Assembly (NCBI GenBank): GCA_002105175.1
Contig: MCGE01000001.1
Span: 3,410,001 to 3,474,000 of the forward strand
Reading direction: 5' to 3'
Source of the DNA: Absidia repens
Taxonomy: Eukaryota; Mucoromycota; Mucoromycetes; Mucorales; Cunninghamellaceae
DNA: 64,000 nucleotides
The position numbers and the translations under genes were made by a program. Below, piece by piece: positions 21,015-33,565 of the stretch. The first letter of the stretch is position 1. Each line of letters opens with the position of its first letter. The notes under the pieces were generated by a model. The model had not been told where the DNA came from. It ran no database searches and worked only from the letters and a program-made list of their open reading frames with translations.

Positions 21015-23011
21015 TCAAACAGGAGCATAAACTATACGTAAAATTTCAGCCACAATATCCGAGATTGTCGCTTGTTCATTCATCCCCGCCACACTGACCA
21101 TATCATCCTCATCCCCATTCTTGTTTGAAAGGTTCGTTTCTTGTAAATTCAGTCGAAGTCGATGTCCCACGACTTTCTCTACAGCAACGGCGACCAGGTC
21201 CGGTGTCAAAAAATTGCGTCGAAACAAGGCAGCCAATGATCTAAATAATAAAAATAAAGGAACTCCTTGAGGTCAGTCGTTTCCTTTTCCTCTTCACCCC
21301 ACGCAGTTCGCTTTTCTTTTTTGTTGTTATTATACCTTGTTACTGTCACTAAATCCTGAGATGTCCTTGCTGTCAATCCCCCGCTGACAAGAGGATGCGT
21401 CCGTACGCCTACAATAATATCTCTGATATATCTTGTAATGTCGATGTTGATATGCACTTTACTTGCTTGTTCCGCCAATCCTTTGATTTCATCGTGTCGC
21501 AATAAACAAGCACGTCGATAATAAAAAGGATGTGGTTGATCTTGATGTAATGAAAAGGATGGTGCTGGTGCTGATGTAAGTGTGGATGATGGCTGTTGTT
21601 GTTGCTGCTGCTGCTGAAAGAGTTCTTCTTTACAATGGTAGCTAATGAAAAAGTGATCCAGCTATAAATAAAATGCTCATCAATTGTGAAAAAATGATTT
21701 TTTCATAAAATGCATGTACTATATTTTTGCGGGGAAAATAGAGGGAAGGGGAATCTTACCAGCGGTGAGGAGATAGTATGATGACATCCAGATTCAGGGA
21801 GAATGGCAATAGTCAAGAAGTATGGTTTTGGTGTGTTGTAACGTACATTCATCATTCGGATTTCCTTGGTTACGATCAACTAATTAACACATACACACAT
21901 AACACACAACACACAACACACAACACACAACACACAACACACAACACACACAAAAAAAAAACAAAAAAAAAAAAAAACGGTAAGTATACGTTAATATCCT
22001 AGTGACAACCTTCCCCCCCCCATTTTACCTCCAGTAAGGCTGCCTGCACCAAGTCGTTGGCTTCATCCAGTTGTTGAACAATCAATACCTGCGCCAATCG
22101 ATGTGTCATTGAAGAAGTCGTTGCTGCTGATAAGCCCATAGGAGGTCCTGCTAAAGACGACGAGGTCATGCGTTTTCGGTCACCGTTATTAATAGTTGAA
22201 AAGGCCATTCCCGTATTTTTTCGGTGAGTGCTACTGGTTTGCTGCTGCTGTAGTGAAGAGAAAGAGGGTGGATTTGTGTTGCCAAAAGTGGAGAACATGG
22301 TATGCCGATCTTGCAATGAGCGATGTAGGTTTGCACTTGGACCTCCGTTGTTGCTGTTGTTCATGTTCATACCTTGACTACCACGGACGGTGAAATCTAC
22401 AGGACTGATGGGCGATGAGGCAGAGGTGGTGTGGAATAGGGTATCTTTGTTCGTGTTAGTGGCGGTGGCGGCGGCGGTGGTGGTGGTGGTAGAATTACTG
22501 AGCCGAGATGAGGATTTCTTATGATGCACGGCCGGGTTTTCATGGGATCGTCTAGTCATTGTTGCCGTTGCTGTTGATGAAATGCGTCCTCTTGCTTCAC
22601 CAGTGTCGTAATGGCTATTACTACTAGTTGCTGTTGTTGCTGTTGGGAATCGATCGTCGTCGTCAAAAGTAGATGTGAATAAACCATGAACGAAATCCAT
22701 CACCGTTTGATCTTGCTGACAAGTGACATTGGCTGTGGTGAATCCAAAAAGACAACGGCAGATCTACAAAAAAAAATAATTGTTAAGCCATTTATGGATG
22801 TTTGATTTCGAGGTAGGTTTACCTCAGTAGCCATTTGAGCAACCATAGGTAAGCGGTTAGAAGGCGCGGTCAAAATAAGGTGTTTGCCTTTCCCTGAAAC
22901 AAGACATAACAGGATGGAGATAAAGACATCTTGGTTGAACCCAAACCCCGACTTTTTTCGTAAGATGGCCATACGTTGTTTGATCCATTCTCGGGAATCC
23001 TGTTCCGCCAT
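21015..23011 (-). CDS. AAA-lid / MoxR (Mg-chelatase)-related protein without visible Walker A
   Basis: The model is complement(21015..21240,21336..21661,21760..21879,22029..22763,22823..23011), 531 residues, all junctions in frame. The N-terminal part (FNQDVFISILLCLVSGKGKHLIL) and middle (PYFLTIAILPESGCHHTISSPL) resemble fungal proteins annotated as Mg-chelatase or MoxR-like. The C-terminal part (GLTARTSQDLVTVTRSLAAL, then NFLTPDLVAVAVEKVVGHRL) matches an AAA lid. No GxxxxGK(S/T) Walker A is seen. Residues of about 90-300 are Ser/Thr/Asn-rich and probably disordered. Function is unknown; a degenerate AAA+ role is inference. Intron 3 carries an AACACAC tandem array and exon 4 a poly-Gln tract. 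Confidence 0.75.
21901..21949 (+). repeat. Seven tandem copies of a 7-mer (AACACAC)
   Basis: Perfect 7-base units repeat about seven times inside intron 3 of the AAA-lid gene, followed by A-runs. It is an intronic minisatellite. Confidence 0.85.
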
Positions 23012-24289
23012 GGTTAGTAGAATGAAGATAGGACGAAGAAAAAAAAAAAAGAGGAGGTGGCCCGAATTTACGACGAACTTGGGTGCTGTTTTCAATGCCC
23101 GCTTTTTTTTTTTTTTGGCTCTCGCAGAGGAATTTTTTTATCTGTCTCGTGTCATTATCTATGAATTGGATCAGTCTTCCCATTGTTACCTTTCCATTCT
23201 TTGGATTTTACTATATCTATGAAAGAGTCAGGTGCATATCATAGTCGGGATCTGGTTTTTTTATGAGATTCGCTTACCCCGTTCCCCTCATCTTATTCCA
23301 ATAAGAGACAAGCATCCCCCCATAAATACATACTTTTGTATTAATTCGGGTGCAAACAACTCTACGTCTTCTGTTCAGTTTTATACATCTGACAAACCTA
23401 CCTCATCTTTAGTTATCTAAGTATCAATATATTCAGCCACGATCTTTGTGCGGACACATCACCTGCGTAATCCAGTTTTGGCTATTCACAAATATCATCA
23501 ACACTTCAGATTATATCACATCATCTTTTTTCGTTTTTAAAAAAATCATTTCAGCAATGCGCTGATGAGGCGGGGGACATTCCAGTTGCCCCCCTGAGTT
23601 TTGAAAGACCGCCTGTTTCATGCATAATTTGATGTTTTTTAACACAATGGAAGCCATACAGTAAACTATTCCGAGAGCCCTTTATGTGAATTTCTGCATA
23701 AATTACTACAGTGTCTCTCGACTTTGGCATTATACCACTTTAAGACAAGTTTCTTTATATTATTATTATTGTTTTACCTATGGGTTAAGCAGTATGTGTT
23801 TATTCGATCGAAACGCATGCTTTCGCCCAAATCATGCGGAGTGATTGAGGACAGGTCCTGTAATATTCCAGAAGTGCATTATTGATTCGAATCTGTACAT
23901 TACTTGATATGATCTCAGTAAAGATGTGCTTTTTTCCCGTCTAGTGTCAAGAAGTTCCCCCCTTTCCAATGCCAACTCACTCACAAAGCTATACTAACTC
24001 TAATTCCTTGTTTTTTATATACAAAAGGCTTTTGTCATTTGAAGTCAGTCGGTTTGGTCGATGAGTCGAAGAGTTGCAATATAAAGACATTTACCAAAAA
24101 AAAGAAGAACGTTTATGAGAATAAACTAAATAATTTTCAATGTTCTTCAACCATCATATTTTTATGCCCTCATCACTATTTATTTATTTTTATCCCTCGA
24201 ACACTGTACTGTACATACTGAATTGTACAGTGAGGATATATCCTTTGACAATACAAACTAAACATATCAGAGACAATATACGTTATACG
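23012..24289. other. Gene-poor spacer
   Basis: A T-run at about 23101-23117, TTA repeats at about 23757-23775 and GTACTGTACA motifs at about 24203-24225. No gene with coding character. Confidence 0.45.
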
Positions 24290-25126
24290 CAAAAGACAAA
24301 ACCTTATTTTATTCAAACGTAAATGTATACTACGACAACTGAACTAAAGTCTAATAGTAATACTATGTACATATGTATATACGAGGCTATAAGTGGTGTA
24401 TGGGAGCGGGTGCGTGTAGAATGAGTGGGAGTAAGCTATAGATCTTGTTGGAGAATAAACATGATTTCAGATAAGTTAGTTCAATCAAAGAGGGTAAGTT
24501 GTATTAGGGCGAGCGACAACCTATTCTCCAGTGAGGGTGGGGGTAATTAAACCAGGCCGAATTGTGCCGTCCCATCCATAAAGTCATCAAGAGAATAGAA
24601 CAGCCCTATTGGTAATGTTGTATGGTTTTGATTGTTGCAAAAAAAAAAAGGAAAGGGAGAGGGTTCCATTTTGTTCCACTAAAAGAATAATAATCGCATG
24701 GCAATCCTTAGAGAGTTTGAAAATATAAAATCATTTCAAAACCCGCACACGTGAAATATTTATTTTCTCTCTCCCGCCTTTTTTTTTTTTTATTTTCTGG
24801 CTCTCTTTCGCTTCGATTATTATTTTTCACTTTCTTTTTTTCTTCACCATTCAACTTTTATGTGGTTATGTTGGACTTAGAATAGTATCAGGACTAGTTC
24901 AAAAGTGTTTTCAGCTCAGGGATTGCAACATGCATGGGGAAACCCTTTCATTTTGGATCTAGGATCTGGAATCACCATTAGATGGCTTTTTTGGAGCCTC
25001 CATTTGCTTTATTCGTATTAGTTTATCCATAGTTTGCATCTACATCTGAATAAAATATGTATATTTTTACAGCCTTTAATGCAAAATGTCCCATAGGTCT
25101 CTCTCACGTCGTGTACAATACCTCCT

Positions 25127-25170
<44 letters not shown>

Positions 25171-25870
25171 ATCGTCAACTCAATTGATTAGAAGTTGATC
25201 GTTGTTGTGTCCTTATTAGTCATTTTCACGTCCTGTACAGTATATTAGTTCCAGTTGTACAATTGTCCTATGAATCAGTGTTGACCATTTCAAATCTCAC
25301 AAAAATCTTCATCATGCTTTCTCAAATATATCTTATCTAATATCTTGTTGTCAGGAATCCCTCTCCTTTAGTTTTAGCATCTACCAATACGCTATGATAA
25401 AATATGTCCTTTTTTTTTAATTGCTTCGGCTAATGACTGCTCTCTTAATTTTCTTGCTATGATTACTTCTCCTAAAAGAGTTAACCACTGATTCGCAGTA
25501 TTATATAACTTGCTACTAAAAACAGTCATATTCCTGCTCAACCAATGCATATAAATGAATTTTGATCATGCTGTGCGTGTATCCGCGACTATATCGCATT
25601 TTGTACTACTTTTTAGCCTTATCTATGACTAGTTCCCTTGCTCTCGCTATATAGCGATTAATGGAGCATGACCCTATTCCCCCTCTATCAATCATATTGT
25701 TCAGCCTGCTCTTTGACGCCAGTGTAACCTCCACTAAACTGGACATATTGCTTATATTCAACTCGTTACTTTTTCATTTTATTATATTTTTTGCATGTCA
25801 TATAATAAAGAAAAAATTGAAACCTAAACTAATGCCAGTTGAGCCAGGGACAAGGGCCAATGACAAGAGA
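24290..25870. repeat. Dispersed CACGTG repeat, copy R5 (two divergent arms)
   Basis: Arm B (minus) spans 24290-24660: CTTATTTTATTCAAACG at its outer end, then AATAAACAT...AAGTTAGTTCAATCAAAG and GAGCGACAACCTATTCTCCAGTG. The centre is CCCGCACACGTGAAATATTT (CACGTG 24748-24753). Arm A (plus) runs 24840-25870: CACCATTCAACTT, core GCATGGGGAAACCC at about 24932, CTGAATAAAATATG at about 25046, a 36-base T-run, then degenerate sub-repeats to TTTTTGCATGTCATATAATAAAG near 25810. Arm B aligns by eye with arm B of R9. Confidence 0.75.
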
Positions 25871-26304
25871 CTTTAATTTCATCAAATCTCACCCTTCAGG
25901 AATTTTCGTTCTAATACCGAGCTGGTCAAGTATTTAGAAACATAAAAATGTTTGACGGCTTATTATGAAAGCTTCAACAAGTAGATTTACTTTATGTTCA
26001 TGCTAAACTACATCATATTAGCCAGAGCCTGTCCCTATCATTATACAAAAATGACTCTATTCCTATTGAATTTCATACAAATGCCCCATTCTTTCTTCAC
26101 AACATACACCAAGCCCAACCCAGATTTCAATCATATGATAGTAGACAAATGAAGACCTGCTTTCACTTCAAAAAGACAATTTATTGATAAAATACATTAC
26201 TAAAGCTCTACAAAAAAATACTAATGGACTAATAACAACATTAACAAAAGAAAAGGAAAAAACGTAAATATAAATAACTAAAAGAAATAAAACAAAACTA
26301 CCAA
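25871..26304. other. ALDH 3' flank
   Basis: A minus-strand AATAAA (TTTATT 26180-26185) ends the aldehyde dehydrogenase transcript. No gene. Confidence 0.5.
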
Positions 26305-27789
26305 CTAAAGGGCATGTAAAATGCTTTTTGTAAAACTAAATTCGTTCAAAGCATTCCATCCAAGATCCTTGCCAAAACCCGATAATTTGCGACCACCAAA
26401 AGGCACGGAAGCAGGAATGACATTATATGTATTGATCCAAACAATGCCAGTCTGTAATTGAGAAGCAATAGAATGAGCAGTGGCGTATTTTTCGGAAAAG
26501 ACACCGGCGGCCAAACCAAATGGCGTAGCAGTATTGGCCCGCGACACTGCTTCTTGAATGGTATCAAAAGGAGTCAGGATGGATAATATAGGTCCAAAGA
26601 TTTCATCTTGCGCCAATGGGTCATGATCATCGACACCCACATACACAGTCGGAGGAAGATAAAAGCCGGTTTGATCTGTTCCGAGGGAAGAAGAGAAGGC
26701 AGGTTGGTAGGTGGGATGAGTCAGGTAGCGCTGCACGCGATCGTATTGTTGCTGATCAATCAAAGGTCCATAGTAGTAAGAAACCCCATCGTCCTTTTCG
26801 TCTTGGTCTACCACCACAGGTTTCCATCGCATTGTTTCGGCTCGCAGGAGCTCCACAAAGGCATCGTGCACACGGGCATGGACCAAGACACGTGAGGCGG
26901 CACAACAATTCTGACCTGTATTGCTAAAGGCACCCTGGGCAACATGATAAGCGGCATTGGCAAGATCAGCATCGGCATCAATAATGACAGTGTTCTTGCC
27001 CCCACATTCCAAAGTAAGAGGCTGTAAGCGGTCGGCGGCTTGACGCATGATGGCTTGACCTGCTGGTGTCGACCCTGTAAAACTCGTCTTGTCCACTCCG
27101 TCCACAATAGCTTGCCCAGTTTCCAATCCACCTGGTAACACCTGGATCACATCCGTTGGGAGCACCTGGTTGCTGAGCTCGGCCAAAGCCAGCGACGTCA
27201 AGGGGGTCTGTGGTGCCGGTTTGATAATCACGCTATTGCCCGCCGCGAGCGCAGGTCCAATTTTCCAACCTGTCAGCATCATTGGATAGTTGAAGGACGA
27301 CACCAGACCACACACACCTATCGGTTCTAATTGTGTTGTTGAATGCATACTGTATTGTTGTTCCACCATCGATGACCCACGAGGCTTGTCTGCATAGCCA
27401 GCAAAATGCCGCAAACATTCAATCGCGTCCTCCACTTCGCCAACACTATCCAGATAGGGTTTGCCCGTTTCCAAGGAGCCTAGTTGTGCTAACATCCCTT
27501 TGTGTGTTGCTGCCGCTTGTGCTAACGCTAACATGCCATCCCGCCGTGCCGCGCCTGGTAAAGTTGCCCACGTCGATTGTGCCTGTCGAGCTTGGAGAAT
27601 GGATGACTTGACTTGTGATGGTGAGGTATCTTGCACAATGACGGGACCTGGTTGACCCGTCCGAGGATTCACCAATACCCGTTGTCGGGGGATCGTCGTG
27701 CTGCCATTAGAAGGTGAGACTTGTAAACGGCCTTGAGTATATCTTCCAAGAATGGGAGTGTTTTTCCATGATGGCCATATACGAGACAT
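26305..27789 (-). CDS. NAD(P)-dependent aldehyde dehydrogenase
   Basis: The uninterrupted frame encodes 494 residues, the usual ALDH length. Catalytic features are SSFNYPM with Asn167, a cofactor Lys at 190, FTGSTPAG, the general base Glu261 in LECGGKN and the nucleophile Cys295 in TGQNCCAASR. The C-terminus has PFGGRKLSGFG. ALDHs oxidise aldehydes to acids with NAD(P)+. Sequence flavour resembles the betaine/aminoaldehyde branch, but the substrate is not assignable. The gene is intronless and relatively GC-rich while its neighbours are heavily intron-split; this may reflect expression level, retroposition or transfer. It starts 158 bases from NSRP1 on the other strand. Confidence 0.93.
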   Translation of the reverse strand: MSRIWPSWKNTPILGRYTQGRLQVSPSNGSTTIPRQRVLVNPRTGQPGPVIVQDTSPSQVKSSILQARQAQSTWATLPGAARRDGMLALAQAAATHKGMLAQLGSLETGKPYLDSVGEVEDAIECLRHFAGYADKPRGSSMVEQQYSMHSTTQLEPIGVCGLVSSFNYPMMLTGWKIGPALAAGNSVIIKPAPQTPLTSLALAELSNQVLPTDVIQVLPGGLETGQAIVDGVDKTSFTGSTPAGQAIMRQAADRLQPLTLECGGKNTVIIDADADLANAAYHVAQGAFSNTGQNCCAASRVLVHARVHDAFVELLRAETMRWKPVVVDQDEKDDGVSYYYGPLIDQQQYDRVQRYLTHPTYQPAFSSSLGTDQTGFYLPPTVYVGVDDHDPLAQDEIFGPILSILTPFDTIQEAVSRANTATPFGLAAGVFSEKYATAHSIASQLQTGIVWINTYNVIPASVPFGGRKLSGFGKDLGWNALNEFSFTKSILHAL

Positions 27790-27947
27790 TTGTAGTGAAA
27801 AGAAATAGAGAAAAAGGAAGAGGGAAAAAAAGAAGGGATTTCTCAAGCGTTGGGCGGCGTTTGAATGCCGTCGAGCTTAATTTTTTTTTTTTTTTTTTTT
27901 GGGCAACCTTTATTTTGTCTTTTTCTCTCTCGCTACCACAACACACA
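27790..27947. promoter_or_regulatory. Divergent promoter between ALDH and NSRP1
   Basis: Only 158 bases separate the two start codons, and they include a 22-base poly(T) tract at 27880-27901. The element probably serves both genes, with the dA:dT tract excluding nucleosomes (inference). Confidence 0.6.
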
Positions 27948-29325
27948 ATGAAGTTTGGACTCAATCTATCAAAAAAGAAACCCACGCCTACAACTCGACC
28001 CATAACTAAACCGGCCTCAGTGTTTGGACTCCAAGACGATGACGATGACGAAGTTGACGACTCCACCCAGCCTCAATCCACCAAATTCAATGCGAAAGAA
28101 CAAGCCAAACGAGAACGACAAAAGATTAACCAACACATCGCCAACAGTGCATCGACAACTCTCGCTCATCAAAAAGTCAAGGAAGCGCAAGATCAAGCAT
28201 TGATGGATGATCCTACGATTTTCGATTATGATGCTGTTTATGATGATCTCAAGGAAGCTGAAAACCAACAAAAGAAGGCATCCAAAGCGGCTGCCGATAA
28301 GGACAACAAGAAGGCGAAATATATCCAAAACTTGCTGGAAATGGCCGATATACGGAAAAAGGATCGACTACTGGCTGAAGAAAAAAAGGTGGCCCGGGAA
28401 CGGGAGGCAGAAGGGGATGAATTTGCTGATAAGGATGTCTTCCTCACCGAATCGTAAGTCTCGCCAAAAAAAAAAAAGAAAAAAAGAAGCATTGGCTCGC
28501 ATTTAAAGGTTGAATCATGAAACTAACCCTTTCTCTCTCTCGCTTTCGCTTTCTCATTTATAGTTATAAAAAACAGAAGGCTGAATTAGAGCGGATCGAA
28601 GCAGAAGAACGACAACGTGAAGGTAAAGAAAATAGAAGAAGCTCAATGGCAGGGACGATTCCTCACATGTTTTTCTTCTTTTTTTTTTTTTTTTTATTAT
28701 GTATATAGAAGAGGCAGCCAAAAAATCAACGTTAACATCCTTTTACAAGCAAGTACTGGACAAGAAGGATATGGAACATCGGGCGTTACTCATGGCAACC
28801 AAGAGCCAGAAGAAGACAGATGATGCACGACGGGCAGTTCGACATGGGGATAATGACAACAATGACAAGGCAATGGTCGAAGAAGCTCGGCGGAAAGGTG
28901 CGCAAGTGAATGACAATAACGAGGTGGTGGACAAGCGAGATTTACTGGGAGCGGGATTGAACGTGGCACCACCAAAGACATCATCCAGGTTTGGTACATT
29001 TGGCTCGTTGGCCTCCAGTGACGCACGAATAAGGGAACGACAGGAGGAATACGATGCATACAAGCAGAAGAAGGTGGCCGAGTACAATGCACGCCGCAAG
29101 GGACACAGCAAGGACGATGATCGTGAACGGGAACGGCTCAGCAAGGAAATCGAACGCCAAATGGTCGATACGAAACGGAAGGCAGAGTCCGAACAGGAAG
29201 AAAAACAGGCCGCGTTACAACAGGCGGCAGCGGCAAGACGCACCACCGACGATTCAGCGCAAAGTGCCCGGGAACGGTATTTGGCAAGAAAAAAACTCAA
29301 GACATCGACTCCGGAAAAGAAGTAG
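27948..29325 (+). CDS. NSRP1: Nuclear speckle splicing regulatory protein 1-like (DUF2040)
   Basis: The model is join(27948..28453,28564..28622,28709..29325), 393 residues. The N-terminus has MKFGLNLSKKK and an ASVFG motif, then the conserved block DDPTIFDYDAVYDDLKEAE. A basic coiled coil with KYIQNLLEMADIRKKDRLLAEEKK, EFADKDVFLTESYKKQ and SFYKQVLDKKD follows; these are hallmarks of NSRP1/CCDC55. Homologues act in nuclear speckles in alternative splicing. The C-terminal half is charged and low complexity, ending in RERYLARKKLK. AATAAA lies at 29464-29469. Confidence 0.88.
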
Positions 29326-29873
29326 TGGTAGTGGTAGTGGTAGTTTTAGATTATTATTATTATTATTATTATTATTATTGTCGTAGTTTATATATATTGG
29401 AGGGGGACAAAAAAAGGAGGGAAGCAGTGGGGTGCCTTGTTTAGTTTAGTTTATGCATTAAATAATAAAATCCGTGTCTTTTGAATATTTTTTTTTTTAA
29501 TCAAGGCGTCTTTTTATACATATGCGTGTTTGTTGGTATGTTGATGAAATGAGATGGATTCATGCGATCGGAAGCATAAAATAGGTATGGCTTTATTTTG
29601 GTTATTATCATTAGTCATTGAAGTTTGTTATGCTCTGTCCATAGGGGCGTACAATTGCAATGTGGATTTTTGATGATGATTGTTGATATGGTGTTTTGGA
29701 ACTCCGAATGCCTCATCGTTCACGTTAGGTAGGCGGGCGGTCACAGGATTTTTTTTTTTTTTTTTGTGAAAAGAAAAAGGCGACGGCGAGTCCAATCAAA
29801 TTTCATTTTCATTAAATCTCATTTTTTTCCCTTTTTATTTTTTTTTTTCTTCCTTTTTTTATGTAAACTTGCT
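29326..29873. other. NSRP1-SET2 spacer
   Basis: It contains a TTA-repeat run (29350-29380), AATAAA at 29464-29469, a T-run at 29750-29765 and a pyrimidine-rich SET2 leader. Confidence 0.55.
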
Positions 29874-32800
29874 ATGCTCGCCAAGTCGACCAATGGTGAT
29901 GCACAATATGACTCAGTTTACGAAGATCGTGAATACAAAGCGCACTTAGATATGGATATGGATATAGAGCCACTTGGTAAGGAAAGAAAAGGAAAAATAA
30001 TAACTGTAGGTTGTTTGGATGGTCAAGCAAGCGGTTCAGTTGATTAGTAGAGGATCTCTCTTTGGATTTTGGATTTCCAAGCGTGTATGAAATATGGAAA
30101 AGGGGAAGGATACATCGACTAATCTTTTGAGGTTTTCTTTATTGTAATAGATACCACCGTCAATCACATGAATACAATGATAGAAGCAACAGCAACAACC
30201 ACCACTACTACTACAGACTCAATCCCAGCCGATGTACCGTCATCCCCTTCATCACTCCCGCCTCCTCCCCCAGACCCACCAAAAGTTTTGGCACCAGTGT
30301 CAGATTCAATAGACGATGGATCGTACTTCCCCTCAGCAACAAGCGATGCGTTGGCGACATATCAGAACATCAGCAACAATATATATCTTGGTGCAGCCAA
30401 TGGCAAGTCGATTGCGGAAGAATCTATGCCCTGTGAATGTAAATTTGAACCTGGCCTTGATGATCTGGAAGCAGCTTGTGGCGATGATGACAGGTGTATC
30501 AATCGGATGATGTTCATGGAATGCATGGTGGATGACTGTCCTTGTGATCGCTATTGCCGGAACCGACGGTTTCAACTTCGTCAATATGCACGTGTGGATA
30601 TCATTCGAACGGATAAAAAAGGTTTTGGACTACGAGCACTGACTGATTTACCAAGGTAAGGAAGTCACTAGTAGATTGTGGGAAGGAGGGTGTATGTGAT
30701 AATGCATAATCGATGGGTTTGGACTCACCTTAACTTTTTTTTGTTTTAGGAATGCTTTCATCATGGAATATATTGGGGAAGTGATCACCAATACTGAATT
30801 TCTCCGGCGTACACGAGCTTACGAAATGGAAGGATTGAAACATTACTACTTCATGACGCTCAAGACGGATGAAGTAAGTAAACCACATCGGGTTGTTTTT
30901 GTCACCAATTGAAGAATACTGCGTACTAAACCGTCGCCTTTTTTCTTTTATTTAGATTATTGATGCTACCAAGAAAGGGTGTATGGCGCGATTTATCAAT
31001 CATTCATGTAATCCAAACAGTGTGACTCAAAAATGGGTGGTTGGCAAAACAATGCGGATTGGGATCTTTACGAAGCGACCTGTCAAGGCTGGCACTGAAT
31101 TGACGTTTGATTACAAATTTGAACGATATGGGTAATTAATTATTCATCAATGAGAGTGTTATCATGTCATAGGTTGATAAAGTGCACTCATTATTTATGT
31201 TTCTGTTTTATTTTTATATTAGTGCCGTGGCTCAAAAATGTTATTGTGGTGAACCCAATTGCAAAGGATATATCGGCGGTGCAAACAAAGTGGCAGATGA
31301 AGAAGAGGAGGAAGAGGATGACGAATTGTATACACCCAGTGATCTCTCGACCTTCGAAGACTATGTACCCGCTACTGTCTCATCTTCCTTATTAGACAAA
31401 GTATCTACACGGCACGGTGGTGACCAAGAATTGAGGGGTGCAGTGACATTGAGACAGAAACGTATGCTTGGGAAGATGCATCAACGACGTGAATCTGAAC
31501 CTTTACACCAACCTGAAGAAGTCAAGAAATTCGTAAAACGCATGTTGGACTCCAAGGGCAAGCCTGCACTTGTCAATCGACTTCTGCGGACATTGGAATT
31601 GACGAATTCAAACACTACACTTGGCAAGGATGCGCTAAGGAAATTTGTACATTTGCATGGTCTGAAAATGTTAAAATGCTGGCTTACCGAATGGAAAAAT
31701 GATCAAGTCATTGTAGAAAAGGTAAAATTACAGTGACAGGAGGAGGAGAGGGATCAAGTGTATTCATTTTCACTTTTTTTTTATTAAAAAAAAAAATAGG
31801 TGCTTTCTGTATTGAAACACCTGCCTCTTGCCAATAGAAATGGGTTGGAAGATTGCCATATGTTCGAAGTGGTGGAAAAATACACAACACATGACAGTTC
31901 ACAAATTAGCACTTTGGCCACTTCTATATTAGACGCTTGGAAAGAATTGAAAAGTATATACCGGATCCCAAAACGTGCTGTAAGTGGTTCATTTATTCAC
32001 CTCGCCCCTGCTTACCAAATGATTTTTTTTACTGACCAATATATCACACTCAATAGTACGTGGAACCAAAACGATTAGAAGAAAGCCAAGGTAAGTAGCA
32101 ATATGTAACAAAGCATAACATAAGATGTACAAATTTTTTAAAACTTTTTTAAATGGATCCAGGGAACAAACGACTCGATCATCCAATGGACGAGGACTCA
32201 TCTTTATTGCCGGCTCTGAAACGCCCACCTTACTTATCATCACGCGACTATATGGACCCTGACGATGACTACTTCGAATACCTGACATGTGGAGCTGATA
32301 TGAACGAAATACAATGGAAGATGGACTTTTTACCTATGCCGGAAATTCCTACTGCGCCTCGGGCTATGTTATTAGAATCATCCTCCCTTGCATACAACAT
32401 GATGCTCCCTACTGGACCTTCATTATCTCATTATAATATGATGATGGCGGCAGCAGCGGCGGCAGCAGTGGCACAAGGAGCAAATGGCGGTAGTGACTAC
32501 GATCCCTCTTCCTTAGGCGGTGATATTGGTGGTGGATCAGCCATTGAGATTCAGCAACCAGCTTCTGTTTATTCCGAAGACATTCCGACAGGTCCCAGTG
32601 GCTCATATTATGACATGTATACAGCCGCAGCAATGTATGATCCAAGTGCAGCGACATACCCTCCATCGTTATCATCAGCAACACAGTGGTATGGCGCAAC
32701 TGGCGACAATGGAGATTCAAGGGAACAACCAGCTTACCATGCGACTGCCGGAAATAACGACAACACGACAGTTTCTGCTGCTCAGACACCGCCAAACAGC

Positions 32801-33565
32801 AATGGAACAGCTCCTGCAGCATCACCCAAGTTACCACCAAATTGGCGCCAAGCGACAACGGAGGATGGAAGTGTTTATTATTATCACAAGATCACCAACA
32901 AGACGCAATGGACGTTTCCAGAAGAAAAGGTTATCAGTTCGGTGGAAGGGGTGGATCCAGCACGGTTGGAGGATGTTGTCAATCAAGCCATGTCTTTACG
33001 GAAATCACATTCGCCGTCGGTAGATGGTAGTCCTTCATCAGTATCACTATATCATTCACACCAGACCTCATCCTCTACACCTATGTCTCGATTTGATACG
33101 ACCTCCAGCAACATTGTTATTCCATCGTCTTCATCATCCATATCGCCACCATCAACCTCATCACATCACCAAAATCATCATCATCACCCCTCGCAACATC
33201 AACACAGTCTATCAACTAGCCGTAGTAGTGGTTCAGCGGATGGCAGCGGCGGTGGAGGCGGAGGCGGATTTGCCATTGGATTGGACGAAGCCGAATTGAA
33301 GAAAGAAGTAGGCAAAGTGGTAACGCGGCATTTGAATGGCTCCTCCAAGCACAAGGCGTTATGGAATGGCGACAAGGAATTATTCAAGGAACTGGCACGG
33401 AAACTGACACATCACATTGTCGAACGGGAAACACAATCGAACCGTAAGGTGCATGCTATGAACTCGTCTGTCCGTGGCAAAATTGAAAAATTCATTGACG
33501 CACATGGTGCATCCTTTGCGGACAAACTCAAATCGAAAAAGGACCGGACTACGGGAACTGCTTGA
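29874..33565 (+). CDS. SET2: Histone H3 lysine-36 methyltransferase
   Basis: The model is join(29874..29976,30151..30655,30750..30873,30956..31131,31223..31721,31800..31979,32057..32090,32163..33565), 1007 residues, seven in-frame introns. The order is AWS (about 128-178, Cys-rich from CECKFEP to CDRYCRNRRFQ), SET (about 180-300, GFGLRALTDLPR, MEYIGEVI, ARFINHSCNPN, ELTFDYKFERYG), post-SET (KCYCGEPNCKGYIGG), a conserved middle, WW (about 763-795, LPPNWRQATTEDGSVYYYH) and C-terminal SRI (about 918-1003, LKKEVGKVVTRHL). It methylates H3K36 during elongation through SRI binding to phosphorylated Pol II CTD. The Asn-His-Ser-Cys-x-Pro-Asn site is intact. Ala, Ser, His and Gly tracts separate the domains. 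Confidence 0.95.

Noticed and set aside
28743..29300. 185-residue minus-strand frame
   Set aside because: Antisense of the conserved NSRP1 exon; Ser/Arg composition is the complement of its Lys/Glu/Arg-rich coding strand.
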